A DNA stretch of 64,000 nucleotides from Metopolophium dirhodum (lineage: Eukaryota; Arthropoda; Insecta; Hemiptera; Aphididae): assembly GCF_019925205.1 (NCBI RefSeq), contig NC_083560.1:97864083-97928082 (forward strand). The letters run 5' to 3'. Every line of letters begins with the position of its first letter. The stretch's first letter is position 1. Under the pieces are notes generated by a model. The model ran no database searches, was not told the DNA's origin, and was given only the letters and a program-made list of their open reading frames with translations. Below, one piece after another: positions 10,977 through 24,900 of this stretch. The position numbers and the translations under genes were made by a program.

Positions 10977-11879
10977 TAGTGATGCACAATGATGTCGTAT
11001 TTCGATATCACACCAATTTTACGTCTATTTTAACGTCTACGTTGAGTTAAGCAATACGATAAAGCTCTTACAATAGACGTATATAGCTGTGACTGTTGGA
11101 TTTTTACAATTAGTCTCGTTTTTTCCGTCGTCTACGTTGAGTTAAATATTTAATAAGTTAAATTAATAATAATTTATTTGTCAATAGTTATAATTAATAA
11201 GTTAAATAATTAAATAAAAATTATGAGTTCTATTAAGATAGTACCATTACCTGGAGGTCGTAGTGACACATGGAAACATTTTGGCTTTAAAATAGATAAT
11301 AATGGTACAATATTAAATAAAAAACAAGTTCACTGTCGCGAGTGCAAGTCTATTATTGCGTACAGTGGTAATACTAGTAATTTAAAATTACATTTACCAC
11401 AATGCAGCGGTTATTACCAGACAGAGTCAATCAATTACTTTTTTTGAATTCATATTTAAAAGAAAAAAATATATCAGAAAACGTAATGGTATGAAAACTA
11501 TTAATAAATAATAATATTTTTTAGCTAAATACTTAATAATTTAAAATGTATGCATATTTTCAGGAAGCGATTATACAACACTCCGAGGTACCCACAGTAG
11601 ATGAAAAATAAATGATGTACCTATAATTTTAATTCAATTTAAATTTTTAAATTTTTGTTTATAATAATTAATAATATAATATGAAAACTTTTTTTATACT
11701 TTTTATTTACACTTTTTAATGTAAGAAATATTAATTTCAAAAAAAAAACCTATTATATATAAAAATAAATTATATCGGTATATCGTTTGTCGATATCGTT
11801 TGTTTTTCGATATCGCGATATGATATCGATATCAATGAACCGATATCGATAACGGAAAATATATCGTTGTGCATCACTA
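10977..11879. mobile_element. 903-bp hAT element with exact 8-bp target duplication
   Basis: The terminal inverted repeats read TAGTGATGCACAA and TTGTGCATCACTA. The 8-bp sequence GTAATCTT is present directly outside both ends (10969-10976 and 11880-11887). Length and structure fit a hAT whose transposase core is deleted, leaving only the BED finger exon. The right subterminal region (11775-11875) is packed with CGATATCG/ATATCGAT palindromes, possible transposase binding sites. Confidence 0.9.
11223..11447 (+). CDS. BED zinc finger protein (hAT remnant)
   Basis: 74 codons from ATG at 11223. The sequence shows the aromatic start of a BED finger (TWKHFGFK), then CRECKS (the Cys pair) and the distal NTSNLKLHLPQC (Leu-x-x-His). 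This is the DNA-binding N-terminus of hAT transposases of the ZBED/Hermes kind. A stop follows shortly after. A donor-like GTATG near 11490 and an acceptor near 11564 suggest a further small exon ending near 11610. No catalytic RNase H-like domain is present in the element, so it cannot move by itself. Confidence 0.75.
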   Translation: MSSIKIVPLPGGRSDTWKHFGFKIDNNGTILNKKQVHCRECKSIIAYSGNTSNLKLHLPQCSGYYQTESINYFF

Positions 11880-11887
11880 GTAATCTT

Positions 11888-12630
11888 AGTTATCTAAATA
11901 TCTAATATCCAATTATTCAATATTTTTTCAAATACAACCTGGCAACTACCCATTTAAAAAGTAAAAATAAACAATACAAATCCTCGTGTAAGCACTTTTT
12001 TAAAATGTGAATTTTAGAAAATTCTTTCTTAGTACACATCTACATTTTTGTACATTTTTAACAATGAAGGTCGGTTGTAGGTAGGTACCATGAAAATTTG
12101 TACCATTTTCAATTTCTTGTACAACTTTTAACAGGTTTCTTTCTTAAAATCTTATTTGGACTATAACAAATATACTTTTTTTAATTAGCCAAATGAGTCC
12201 AGCCGTTTTCAAGTGATGCGATCACCAACGAACAACATTTAATTTTAATTTATATAGATAGATATCGGCATTTTTCTACGACGTATTATACATTAAAACC
12301 TTCCCCGAACTCAGCCGATTCATTAGTGAAACTGTACTAAAATCGGGTGAGTACCTAATTTGCAAGATATGCGCGTTCATACAAAAAATAATTTTTTATA
12401 TATAAAATAGTCAGGGGCGGACTGGCTGGGCGGGTAAGTGGCCATACCCATTCAGGCCCTCTAGACATTTTATGTTTGGGCCTCGAGTTATATATTTATA
12501 TTGGTAGAAGTTCTGGAACACTTAGTAATTTATTTTTTTTTTTAACAATAATAGTAATTACCCATTAGTATTAAAAATAGTATTTAAATTAAAAACATAA
12601 GGTACACTTTTTTTTGAAATATAATATTTT
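11888..12630. other. Unassigned, with a solo hAT-like end near 12414
   Basis: Bases 12414-12480 read CAGGGGCGGACTGGC followed by a GGCCCTC-containing stretch, typical of one end of a hAT family. The partner end is not in the window. Confidence 0.35.
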
Positions 12631-12639
12631 GAATGGAAT

Positions 12640-14080
12640 GATGAATGTATTGATTTTACAATGATGTGTGTATTTTTTTTTTTTTTTTTTGTGTGTGTAC
12701 ACGATAAGTAGTCGAAATAACGCTTCGATTTTCAACTTTAGTATCTTGTTCGATGGGAAAGTGAATCTAGTTGGTACTTTTGGGTGGTCAAAATTTAAAA
12801 TTCCCAATAGCTTTCAAAAGCGCAAAATTAAAAAAGGTGGGTAAGTGGATGTCGCTCTGCTATACAGTAGGTTACAAGTGGGTCACTGTAATGGATGGTG
12901 TTAAGTTTGAATTCTATGATATAATATCATTGTATAAGAAAAACGATTCTGAGCGAAAACAGTCAGTCAGCCTATGATATTACTAAGTATATTTGATGAT
13001 ATTATTGTGAATAAAGTAATTTATATATACCAGCTATTTACGTGGAACCTTGTTTTAAATTTTTAATCCTTAGCTATAAAAGTTGAACATTTTATAAATT
13101 TTTAACTACAAAATAAATATTAAATTTTAAATTTGATAAATTTTGTCAAAATTTGAACGTTAAATGCTTATGAAAAAAATTGTGGCTATGTATTTTTAAT
13201 ATTTTTCAACTACTATTGTAACAATATATCAGGAGCCTTGCATTAAATGTTCACGCTTTTTTACCCAACAAATAAAATTTTACTGATATTTATAGAAAAA
13301 AAAACTAAAAAAATTGAAAACTGACAATGTCCGTAATTAGCTCAAAAATAGTCAAGTTATTTTCAAAATTTTATCGTGTATAGAAAATGTTAATATAATA
13401 ATTATTAAATATTAATGCTAATATAACATTCAGTGAATTTTTCAAGTATCTACTGTCGTACGATTTTTAATTAAAACGAAATAAGAAAATCGTTACATAA
13501 GAAATCGAGTGAATACCAAATTTTGTAAAAATATGAATTTCAAACACTCATAAAAATTTAATTTAACTTTCTTGTAGACATTTTTTTTTTGATAAAAGTA
13601 GATAAAAGTAGACAAACTTATGGATAATCTTGTATTACATTTTCAAATCTTAGATTTAAAAAGAAAAATTTTTATAAATTCTCAACTCAAAATAATTTGC
13701 TAATCTAATCTTTGTCAAGATTTGCACTTTAAATACTTATAAATAAAAACTGTGACTAAGGTTTTTAATATTTTTCAAATATCATTTTAACAATATAGTA
13801 AGAGCCTTGTATTACAGATATATACTCAGTTTCTATACTCAATTTTAGGTTTAAAGTTTACAAAGCTCCTACTATATTGTTATAATGACATTTTAAAAAT
13901 ATTAATAATTCTTAGTCACAGTTTTTTTTTATAAGCATTTAAAGTTCAAATATTGACAAAATACGGAAAAAAAACAAAAATTAGCAAATTATTTTAAGTT
14001 GGAAATTCATAAAAAATGTAATACACAATTCTTCATAAGTATCAAAACCTTTATCAAAAAAAAGCTACAACGTTATGCAT
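12640..14080. repeat. Long copy of dispersed repeat R1 with a terminal foldback
   Basis: The sequence (TGATTTTACAATGATGTGTG start, GTGAATCTAGTTGGTACTTT, GATGTCGCTCTGCTATACAG, then long A+T-rich part) recurs at 20905-21835, 28020-28190, 39370-42065 and elsewhere. Bases about 13610-13815 and 13850-14055 are reverse complements at roughly 80% by eye, giving a 200-bp-armed hairpin centred near 13835. R1 appears non-coding. Confidence 0.7.
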
Positions 14081-14089
14081 AGCGTACAA

Positions 14090-15550
14090 CAATAGCTACA
14101 TCGTTTTAAGTTTGTGGTATCAATGACTAAATAGGCTAGAAATATTTAATTTTATAAATTACCTAAAATTATAAAACCAACGGTAACATTTTATCTATTA
14201 AAAAATAATGTATTTGATAATTTAAAATTACATAACAATTGATTAAAGTTAATACTGTAAAGTTTAAGTTTTAACTAACTATGTACGTATAATAGATAAA
14301 TATTTTTACATTCCTTGTCTATGTAAAAGAAAATATGTCACAAAAATACTTTATAACTAATAGGATAGTGAGACAAAAAATGTAAAAAGGAAAATATTTT
14401 TCCCTCCCCTTGACAAATTCCTGCGGACGCCCTAGGGGTGGTTTAAGTCAATAAAGATTAAGAAACCTGAACTCTGATGGAAGAAACAATTAAAATGTTA
14501 CATACTTTAATTTAACTACTCATAATTATTATTTAAGGCATACATGATTCATATGATACAAAACAGATACATATTTTTTTTTCAATTAAACAAGAAATAT
14601 TTTAATTGTCAACACAGTTTTAAATTTTAAATAAATACAATTTCGCAACCTGTAATGGTAATATTTTATCAATTTTATTTTTAAAAACATTTAATTTATT
14701 ATTATTTATTATCGTTGAGTATCAATGTTATTTTTCACCTATCTATTTATTATTTTATGATTCAAAAAATCAAAAATCGTGATGTTTAGATCATGTATTA
14801 CTATGTATACAAATTCGGTACCCCTCGTACACACGCTTATGGTACAAGCCAAGTATTTAGACAAAAAAGAGATCATTTAAAATAAAAAGACTATTTTTCA
14901 CTTCGCTCAAAAAATATTCAAAAGTTGTAGTTTGGGAACCAATATTATACAATTTATTTGCATACTTATTGTTGATTTATAATTTGGTTGTGTTCAAAAA
15001 CATCGTTTTACTTTTTTTATTGAAATATTGGCACTTTCTAACATAAGCTATTGTCCCCCCAAACCACCAATTAAAACAGCCCTGTAAAAATCATAGCACG
15101 CCTACTCGATACTTTTCCTATACAAGGAAAATATATGAATCATAAATATTTGTTAATAAGTAACCATGACAACGAAAACTTTATAAAAAATCGGTCAGAA
15201 ATAAGAAATCATGTATCCATCCAAGAAAGATATTTATATTAAAATGAAATGCATATTTCCTCGTGACGATTCTTAGTATATTATTTATATCTAAAAATAC
15301 GATATCGGTTTATTAGGTTAAATTTATAATATCAATCATAGGTAAATGATAATCTGCAATATTCGATATTTATAGTTACAGTAGACTAACAGTTAATAAA
15401 ACCATACCTATACACGTACGTACTTTCGGAAAAATAAAAAACGATATATATGGTATAAAATTATTCGAACTCAATAGAAATTGTGAATAAGAACAAAAAA
15501 TATTTTAAGAAAAAAATAACAACTAGCCGGTACAATATATGACCTATATT
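14090..15550. other. Unassigned intergenic DNA upstream of the protease gene
   Basis: A+T-rich, no gene recognised. A G+C-richer scrap at 14400-14440 (CCCTCCCCTTGACAAATTCC) and the right end of the possible old element near 15084 are the only landmarks. Confidence 0.35.
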
Positions 15551-15559
15551 CAAAGACCA

Positions 15560-15922
15560 CAAATCGCGAAATCTCGTTGTCGTCAGTCTCGCCGCCCCTT
15601 TTTTGTATGTAGGAATTAGCAACTCGGCGGAAAACGTGTTGCACCTTTATATACATATGGCACGCGTTATCCGGTCGTCGGCGGAATTGATTTTTGCAGA
15701 GTGTGCGAAAATGTCTGTTTACGTGCCTTTTACACGGCGGTTAAGCAATGCATTGAAACCTCTTCGCAGACCACCACGGCCGACCCATGATATCCCACAC
15801 CTGTTGTTACTGTCTCCTTCTATACAATAATACTGCCGGTTAGGTCCAAACGCGCCAGCTCGTATACAAAATTTGTATCGATATCATCGAATACCTACCT
15901 GCTGTGCGAAGGTGTTGATGAG
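15560..15922 (+). promoter_or_regulatory. Probable promoter and 5' UTR of the cathepsin L-like gene
   Basis: Relative to the surrounding DNA this 360-base stretch is strongly enriched in G+C and CpG. It directly precedes the first coding exon, and a TCAGTCTCG initiator-like sequence lies near 15575. No in-frame upstream ATG close to the chosen start was found. The assignment rests on position and composition only. Confidence 0.4.
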
Positions 15923-15933
15923 ATGACGACGAT
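15923..15933 (+). CDS. Cathepsin L-like gene, exon 1 (start codon exon)
   Basis: Eleven coding bases, MTT plus two bases of the fourth codon, then a GTGAGT donor. The codon completed across the intron is also Met, so translation could alternatively be read from Met4. Confidence 0.7.
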
Positions 15934-18900
15934 GTGAGTGTATTATAATATGTCGCGTTTTTACGATTATAAAATTAGTCGAATGTGTCTACGGTTTGTT
16001 TGATTTGCAGGTACAGGCAAGCTCCACTTTGGCGGCTGTTCTGTTGTGCGATACTCCTGAAAGCTGTTGGTGGAGCGAAACCAAAACATTCCGTTCATTT
16101 GGACCCCCACTGGGACAATTTTAAGGTCAGTATATTATAGCTGTGTAACAGATCTGACGGTAGCTGTTAAACTATAACATATTTAATTTTGATTTATTAT
16201 AAAATCCACCGGGCCTTTACTGAGAAAACTCGTGTGTAGGTACTGTAAAGACCGAAGATAAAAATAATTTTAACATTTCTGTATAAAACTTATGAAATAG
16301 CCGTTTACTAAAATGTTTTTTTAATATCCGTGAAGTAAAATGTACTAAAAACAAACGTTGCCACAAACGTGGCCCGTGATATGTTAGTGGCACTTAGTGC
16401 TATTAAAAAGTGGCCCTCTGTATATAGGGTCGTAGCAACCAAATATCGCCCTGGGTGAATTCTCAAAATTTGACCCAGCTGATATATTTATTCACTAACA
16501 ATGAACGGGGTAATGAAGTTATTCCAATCAAAAATTTATGAATTTCATACATTTAGATAGGTTAACACTGATATACTACATAAGATTAAAAAAAAATACA
16601 ATTACAATAACAATAACAATTAAATTAATTTACCTATTGTTTTATAATATTATACTCTACAAAAGAATGTAACATTTCGATTGTAATTTTTAAATAATAC
16701 AAACATTGGCTTAATAAAACTAATAAATGTTTATAGATACATTAACGGTGACAATTTGATTGATTCATTAAACGTTTGTACTACATTTTACTATACCAGC
16801 CTAGTTTAATTTATATTATATTTATATTGTTATCAATACGGTAGCTGGCAAATTGAATTAATATTAATTGCATTTTATTATCATATTTAAATATTTTTAA
16901 ATTACAAGAAAATAATTAAAATCGTTATTATTGCACCTTGGTTATTTAATACATAATTTCGTTCAAATTTCAACTCAAAATAACTATAGAAAAAAACTGT
17001 GTTAATATATATATTTTTATATTACAGAATTAACTACTTACGTACAACCTTGTTTTAAATGTTTAATATATTAAGCTATTAAAGTATTTTATACATTTTT
17101 AACTACAAAATAATTTGTAAATATTATAGTTTATCAATTTGATAAATGTTGTCAATATTTGAACATTAAATGTTTATAAAAAAAAAAAACATGCATAATA
17201 TGCATTTTATTAGTTTTCAACTTCTGTTAACAATAATATATCAACAGCCTTGTATTACATTTTCAAGCTTTTTGACCAAACAAATAAAATTTTATTGACA
17301 ATTATCAAAAAAAAAAAATTGAAAACTGAAAATGACTGTAAACATTTCTAAACAAGTCAAAATATTTTTTAAATGTTGTCAAGTATAGGAAAATTTCCTA
17401 TATTTTTATCATTTAATGATAAAAATAAAAACATTTAGTGTAAACTTCAAGTGGCTACGATTATTACTTATTAGTATTTGTCATTTGAATAACAACAAGA
17501 TATCGACGATTTTGAGTTTAAAATGTTCGACTGTATTATAATTCAGTCTTATAAAGTATTCGAATAAATGTAGGTATTCAAATTAAAACTCACTATATTA
17601 TATAATAAATAATAAACATATTAATATATCATATTATAATTTATTAAGATTAAACGTAAAATAACAAAAATTAGCAAGGAAAAAATAAATTCTAAAAAAA
17701 TTTGAATACTTTTTCAAGTATTTTAATAAGTATTCAGAATACTTTAATGCTTATTTATTCGAATACGTATTCCAAATATTCATTATTTTCCAATAAATTA
17801 AATTTCCCTTGGTTTATTGCCATTAATATTAATTTTTGTAAATAACAGGTTTCGTTTTTGACTATAATTTAATTTTATTACATTTTTTATAAAAATTTGA
17901 AATTTTAGCTGTGACATATACTTATTATATGCATATTAAATTATAATAATTAATTTCAATGTTAAAACAATGTACCAATTATTATATATTGAATTTTATA
18001 TTAAATTGTTAATACATTAGTTTTATGTGACGAATTGACCTAATTACGACCTAATTACGTATATCCGTTATTCCAGATCGATTGTATAATAATTTATACT
18101 TATGAGTTACAACCAGGTAGTTATAATATGTTGGTTTAATGGTACATAATTATATATAATATATACTATACTCTATTCTGAATAGAGTATACACTATTAT
18201 ACTTTAAACTTATTCTCCTTAAATTATTAATTTTTTTAATCCCTATACTTCAGTATCATCAGTGATGCTTAACGCTAAATCTAGGTACCTATTTAGCTTG
18301 TAAGAATCATCGTTTTAATTTAGCTGTATTATAATATAATATGACATATTGTATACAAATTTCGTAGTCCTCGTTGTTCTCAAAACAATTTGCTGAATAA
18401 ACATTGACCTATAAGTTTTTTTTTCGTGACATTGACGGCACTGCCAGAACTAGGCATTACATAGACAGCGCCGTAAACATCGAAAGTCTGGTGTTTGTTG
18501 AATTATTTGTTCATGGACATCTATCTATTCGGATAATCCATAATAAAATTGTTGGTGGCAGTGATGTATGATACGACAAATTTCAGCATCTCATTACTAT
18601 TCAGACTACATACAATAACTATAAGCGGAAACTTTCAGAAATACTTATATTAAAAAAAAAAACCGAAAAATTGAAGCAGATAATTGAAAACAGAACAGTT
18701 ATATACATGGATGTTGCATACCTAAGGTAATGTTAATAAAATATTATAATCTTTGAATATTCTACAAATACGCGTACAGTGTAAAAAGTATTTAAAAAAT
18801 ATTATTAAAGGCATTTTTTATTATTAAATACTTATAATAATAACCAGGGCTCGGGACTTAATGTGCTTAAAATCTTAAAAATATGCGCATACATATGCAC

Positions 18901-21900
18901 CAAAAAATATCAAAATATGCGCTTTAATATGCATTTATTTTTAATTAAAAAATACATAGGTACTTATTCAAATTTAATTTTTAAAAAAACATATCTTGTA
19001 CATATTACTAAAAATGTATATTTTAAAAATACTATATTACTAAAAAAAAATGTCTAACTGTTGAATGGGAGGTCTTTGGATTTTTCAACACTCAGCATCT
19101 TCTATACTTAGCAATTAAAATTCAATACATTTTCCATCTTTGTACAGATATTTTTCCCAGTTGTCCCTGTAAGACTTTTCATTGCAACACTTACATTGTC
19201 GATAATTTCGATTGAATCAGCTAAAAAAACACCTTCAGTTTGCAATTTTGTAATTGATGTAGTAAGAGAACTAAAATTTGATTTTATGTATACTAAATCA
19301 TTTTTAATGTGAGGTGTTGCCAAGTATTTTTTTGCATTTTTTATACTAAAAACATCCTCTGAATCTAATTTATTAACAATATTGAAAATTATTTCAAAGT
19401 GTTCACAGTAATATATGGCTGCATTGTATTGTTACTTACATTTGTACTTGTTCAGCCACCCTGTGTAGCCCATGTGCAGTGTATGTAACGTGTATCATTT
19501 TGGAATATAAAGCATTTAACGTTTGACCACATTTCACCATGTAAGGTGCTGCGTCCGACAAAAACAATAAAACATTGTCATGTTTTATACCATCTGGCCA
19601 TAATATAGAAAGAGATTTGTCAAATAGCTTACTAACTGTAGAATAATTAACTTTTTCCAGTTCTTCAGTGTTCAATAGAAATATTTTTCCAGATTTTTCA
19701 GCTTCCAAAGTACCAATAATCACGTTTGCGATAAATCGACATTCAGCATCGGTCGTTTCGTCGATCGATATCCAAATTTTATGATCAGAAATATATTCTC
19801 TTATTTTTTGCATAGTTTCAATAAAACAATCATCAATATAGCCTTTTCTTAAGGTTGTTTCGTATGGTATCTCTTTCCCTGTGTAAGATTACAAAAAAAT
19901 TCTAAATACTTGGTTCGATAATTTACTCAGTGGAATGTTAGCCGATAGCAATGCTTTACATAAGTCCATATTGAAAGTAGACTTTTTAGTTGTATTAGTT
20001 TGTGTAATCATTTGTTGGGTTCTTGTATTGAACATTTCCCTCCGTTTAATCATTTTCACATGTTTAACTGTTTGTATATGTTGTATTACACTAGATCGCC
20101 GTTCATATTCTACTTTAATTTCAAATATTTTGCAAATCTACAATGCGAAAAAAATTTGCAAAAATACATTATCCCCAAATTCCAGAATGAAACTTTTCAA
20201 CCGAATAATTTGTATTTTTTTTCTTTTGGCATATTATATTACAAATACGAGCACTAATAAATACAAAATAACGAATACAAATACGAACACGAGAACGATT
20301 GACGATTTATAAATTGACACGATAACGATCGTAGTCGGTCGATCACTGTGTACTGGCAAACAAAATAATACTGTAAAAGACAGATTAAATAAAAATAATA
20401 TTGTCTTCAGAGCTAAAAATAAAATGGGTTCCCCGTAACACTATTGATTATTGCCTCATCGGTATTATTGCTGACAAAATCATGTAGATAAAATTGATTA
20501 CCTAATTTACTAAAAATATGATTTAAGAGTAAATAATCAGAGATTATTTTAAAATATGCAATAAAAATCAATAAATCTTAAAAATATACATTTGTAGAAA
20601 AAAATTCCAAAATATGCAAACATATGCACAAAAAACTTTTAAACTTGAACTCCAAACACCACCACACAAATTTGTACCGGATCAGATTTATTCTATTTAC
20701 TTCCCGAACAAATATGCAAATGCATAAAGTCCCGAGCCCTGATAATAACGATAATACATCGCACATGTGTTGTATGCCATTCGATAATCGTCAAGATAAA
20801 CATTGATCATTGGTTAGGTTAGCCTTCCAAAGTTTGCGATTTTACGTTTATACGCATGCCCACAACACTTCTATAATGCCACGCGCTGCGCTATAACAAA
20901 TTTTTTTAGATTCTGAGCGGAGCGATGAATGTATTGATTTTACAATGATGTGTGTTTTTTTTTTATTTTTTATTTTTGTGTCTGTCATCACCTTTTAGGA
21001 CAGCAAAAATGCTTGGATTTTCTTCAACAGTATCTTTTCTGATAGGACAGTGAATCTAGTTGGTACTTTAGGGGGGTCAAAAGTAAAAATTTTCCAGTTA
21101 TTTTCAAAAGCGCCGTGAAAAACAAAAAAAATTAAAAAAAACTGTAAATTTTACGCAAAATCTAATTTCGAAAAAATCAATTTTGGTTTTTGGTGCAACT
21201 TACATAAATGACCGTGGGTACATGCAATTTTAACTGAATGTTTATTTTAGCATTTTCTATACACCATAACACTTTCCAAATATTTTGACTTATTTTGAGC
21301 TGTTTACGGACATTTTCAGTTTCCATTTTTTAGTTTTTTTTCTATAAATATCAATTAAATTTTATTTCTTGTTTAAAAAAGCTTGAAAATTTAATAAAAG
21401 ACTCCTAATATATTGTTTCAAAAGCAGATGAAATAAATTAAAAATCCAGTCACAATTTTTTTTTGTAAGCATTTGAAGTTCAAATATTGACAAAGTATGT
21501 AAAAATGACGAAAATTTGCAAATTATTTTGAGTTGGAAATTCATAAAAAATTTCCTTTTTAAATCTAAGATTTGAAAATGTAATACAAGATTCCTCATAA
21601 GTTTGTCTACCTTTATCAAAAAAAAAAAAATGTCTACAAGTCAAATTAAATTTTTATGAGTGTTGGAAATTCATATTATTACAACATTTGATATTCACTC
21701 GATTTCTCATGTAACAATTTTCTTATTTTATTGTAATTAAAAAACAAATGACTGTAGATATTTGAAAATTTCACTGAATGTTTATATTAGCATTTTCTAT
21801 ACACCATACAATTTTGAAAATAATTTGACTCTTTCCCACATAGTAATGAAATATTGTTCACATATATAATATACATGTTTCAATAACATATTTATAACAA

Positions 21901-24900
21901 CATTGTTTAAATATGGTTTTGTCATGGTTTTTTAGGGAGTTACATATTAAAGATATATCAATCAATAACAATATATGACAATGGGTCATGGCAAAAAAGA
22001 TCATGTTACTACAGCATGTTCTTCCAATATTATGAAAATATATTCTCACTTTATTGTATCAATATTTTTCAGATATATTATGAATATATTTCTGTACCAT
22101 ATTGTTACAATATTATTTAAAATATTATGAACATATTTTTCTATTACATTGTACCAACATTGTCCTGAAATATTATGATGATATTTCTTACTACATTGTA
22201 TCAATATTTTGAACATAATATCATACTACTTGTAGATACATGATACAAAACATATTATAGTGTACTACAATAATATGCTTATTGTTAAAAAAAATTATTG
22301 AAAACAAAAATTACTATAATGAACATAACACCACTTTTTTATTATGTTTACTATCTAAATATCTAATAAATAAATTTAATTACTTAAATAAAATAAAAAA
22401 TAAAACATATTTTTGTAAAATAAACTGTTTATTTAATTAAAATAGCAAAATTAAAAAAAAACCTTCATTATACATGAATACTATGTATGCATTCATATAA
22501 TATTATATTAAATTATTAATAAGAATACAAAAAAAATATGTTTTCCGAACTTGGGCAATAACTTGCAAAATTAAAAAAAAAATCATTCACCTATTTTATA
22601 TTATGCATGAATATTATGTAATATATTCATTATTCATATATTATATTAAATTATTATTAAAAATCCAAAAATTGCAATAAGAATTCCAATAATAACATTT
22701 AGAGATTATTGCTGATATGTAGATGAAGAACTAGAATGACAATTAATAAATTGTTGTTTTTTTTTTATCCTATTGGTTGCTTGGGCTAGCCAATTCTTGA
22801 TTGCAAGTGATATGTCTTGGTCACAAGTATTTTTAAACTTTTGAATTCTTCTTATGGAATCTAAAACCAGATTTAATAATACAATAAGGTATAATAGTTA
22901 TAGATTAAATCTAAATAAAAAAAAGCAATAATCAATTTTTTTAATGCAACAATTTACACTTTTTAAGTAAACAAATGTTTAAAGTTTTTTTAGAAACTTA
23001 GAAAAATTCTATTTTGATAATATTATAGGAAACAAATAAATGTCTTTCTTGTTGTATCGGAAATAGTTATGATTCATATAATTATATATATATGAGCTTT
23101 TCATTTTAAACAGTATACCTAATATATGTTGTTGATGGTTGAGAAGTTTCTAGCTCTTCTTCAGTAACTAAACTTGAATCAACAATACACAAACTCAACA
23201 AAGATTCCGGATCATCAATGATTTCTATTTCTTTTAAAATCATTTGAGTAGGTTCAGTGTCAGAGTCAGACACAACTTTTTTTAGCCATTTATCCATGAT
23301 TTAATGACTACTATAAATTTTTTTTATAAATATTTATAAACAAAATAACAGCTAGGTACCTATAATATAATATTTATTAGATCGTATTATATGGATGATG
23401 AGTATTGAATTTCGTGTTATCACTTTTCACTTAACAGTTATAATAACTGTTAATTAATGACTACGGTTCCATATCTACAAGATGTTATTGTTGTCAAAGG
23501 TATAATATAATGATCTAGCCATCTAGGTATAATACTATAATCTATGATAGTGGCTAGTTGTGATTACACCACGAATATTGTGTCACAACAAACTCACATA
23601 AGTACAGAACTACAGTATACATATTCTGTGAATATTATATAATGATAATATAAAAAAAAAACTTTTTTTAGTATATTGCAATTTAGTTTTCTATATATAG
23701 TATATAATACCACATTTTTTTGTATTTTCATAAATACCACAAAAATACCACATTTTATACTATACCACACTAAGTACCACACGTGGATTAAATTACCACA
23801 TCATCGGCAACACTGACTTTATTGTAAAAATGACAACAAAAGTCAGACACAAAATCACGATTGTCGCAGGGACGCACACTATTGGTCGTTATTTCACTAG
23901 GTGCCATAGACCCACGGACTATGATTAAATAAAATTTGTAACCATGTTCCTATTTGTTACCGAGCAAGACTTCCCGCTCTACGACTAACGCAAGTGCGCA
24001 ACTGGTAACAGCTCCGCTGTTCTCGCCTCACTCTCTCACCGCCTGGCTCGCGCATGTTGTCCGTACGTCCCCGATCTTTATTTAGTGATGGTAAAATGCT
24101 ATTTATTTATTTAGCATTAGCTATTGCCATTTTCAATTTTGTGTAAACAGCTGATAATGTGATGCTATTGTAGTATTGTATATTTATAATAATTAGCAGC
24201 TAATAGCTATAGTTAACATTTTACCAATAGCAAATAAGCTCGTAGTCATGACGAGATGGCTCTTTTTCAAATGTTCTAGCTCTCCCTTGTGACGCCTGAG
24301 TTCATATTGATTTATATATAAAGGTTTTCCATACTCATTAATGTCAGTGCGAGTACTCCCTACGTCTAGTCCCTCTTGATTTCAGAGCGAGTATACACTG
24401 GCAAGTGTTGTAGTCCTATATAGTGCTACATCAATCTCAACAGAACTCACCACTTCGATGAACAGTGTCCAATTGGTCACATAAGGGAGGATGATACGCC
24501 TTAATATTTTAAATTTTATTGAATAAATTACCAAATTTAAAATGTTTTTACTGAACATAATATAATGTACACATGAAACATTGATTCAGAAAGTATTTAA
24601 GAGCAAATACAAAATATACTTGCCATGTATATAAATACATTTTTTTATTTTAATAAATAAAAGTCTGTTTGTTAAATTAATTTTGTATTACTAATTTAAA
24701 ATAGTATAATGTTACATTTAATTAGGTACTATTAGTAGTTGTTGTACCTCCTACTTAAATTTATACTAAAAAATGAAAATAAAACTTGTTTTATAATAAT
24801 TTTGAAATACTTTGTTCTTTGGTAATTAACCACCAAGGTGTGAGTTAAGACTGTACTGTTGATATGGACATAATATACATATTAAACATAGTATAGTTAT

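Larger units (their letters stand above)
10470..12262. repeat. Possible SINE/RTE-like retroelement remnant split by a hAT
   Basis: Bases 10470-10495 (ACTAGCTGTTCCGCTCGGGG) and 12185-12262 (a GTCCAGCCGTTTTCAAG...GATCACC phrase ending in TATATAGA-type simple repeat) resemble the head and tail of a family common in insects. The hAT at 10977-11879 lies between. No coding sequence remains. Confidence 0.3.
10239..15084. mobile_element. Possible old TIR element enclosing later insertions
   Basis: The left end reads CAGGGCTGTATTTAAT and the right end is the complement of CAGGGCTGTTTTAATT. The eight bases outside each end (TGAAAACC at 10231-10238, TAAAAATC at 15085-15092) agree at six positions. This fits a decayed hAT insertion that later received the hAT at 10977, R1 and others. 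Only about 9-15 bp of the ends match, so it is tentative. Confidence 0.35.

Noticed and set aside
15603..15830. 75-codon + frame upstream of the protease
   Set aside because: It overlaps the presumed promoter/5' UTR in a different frame from exon 1 and has no family features.
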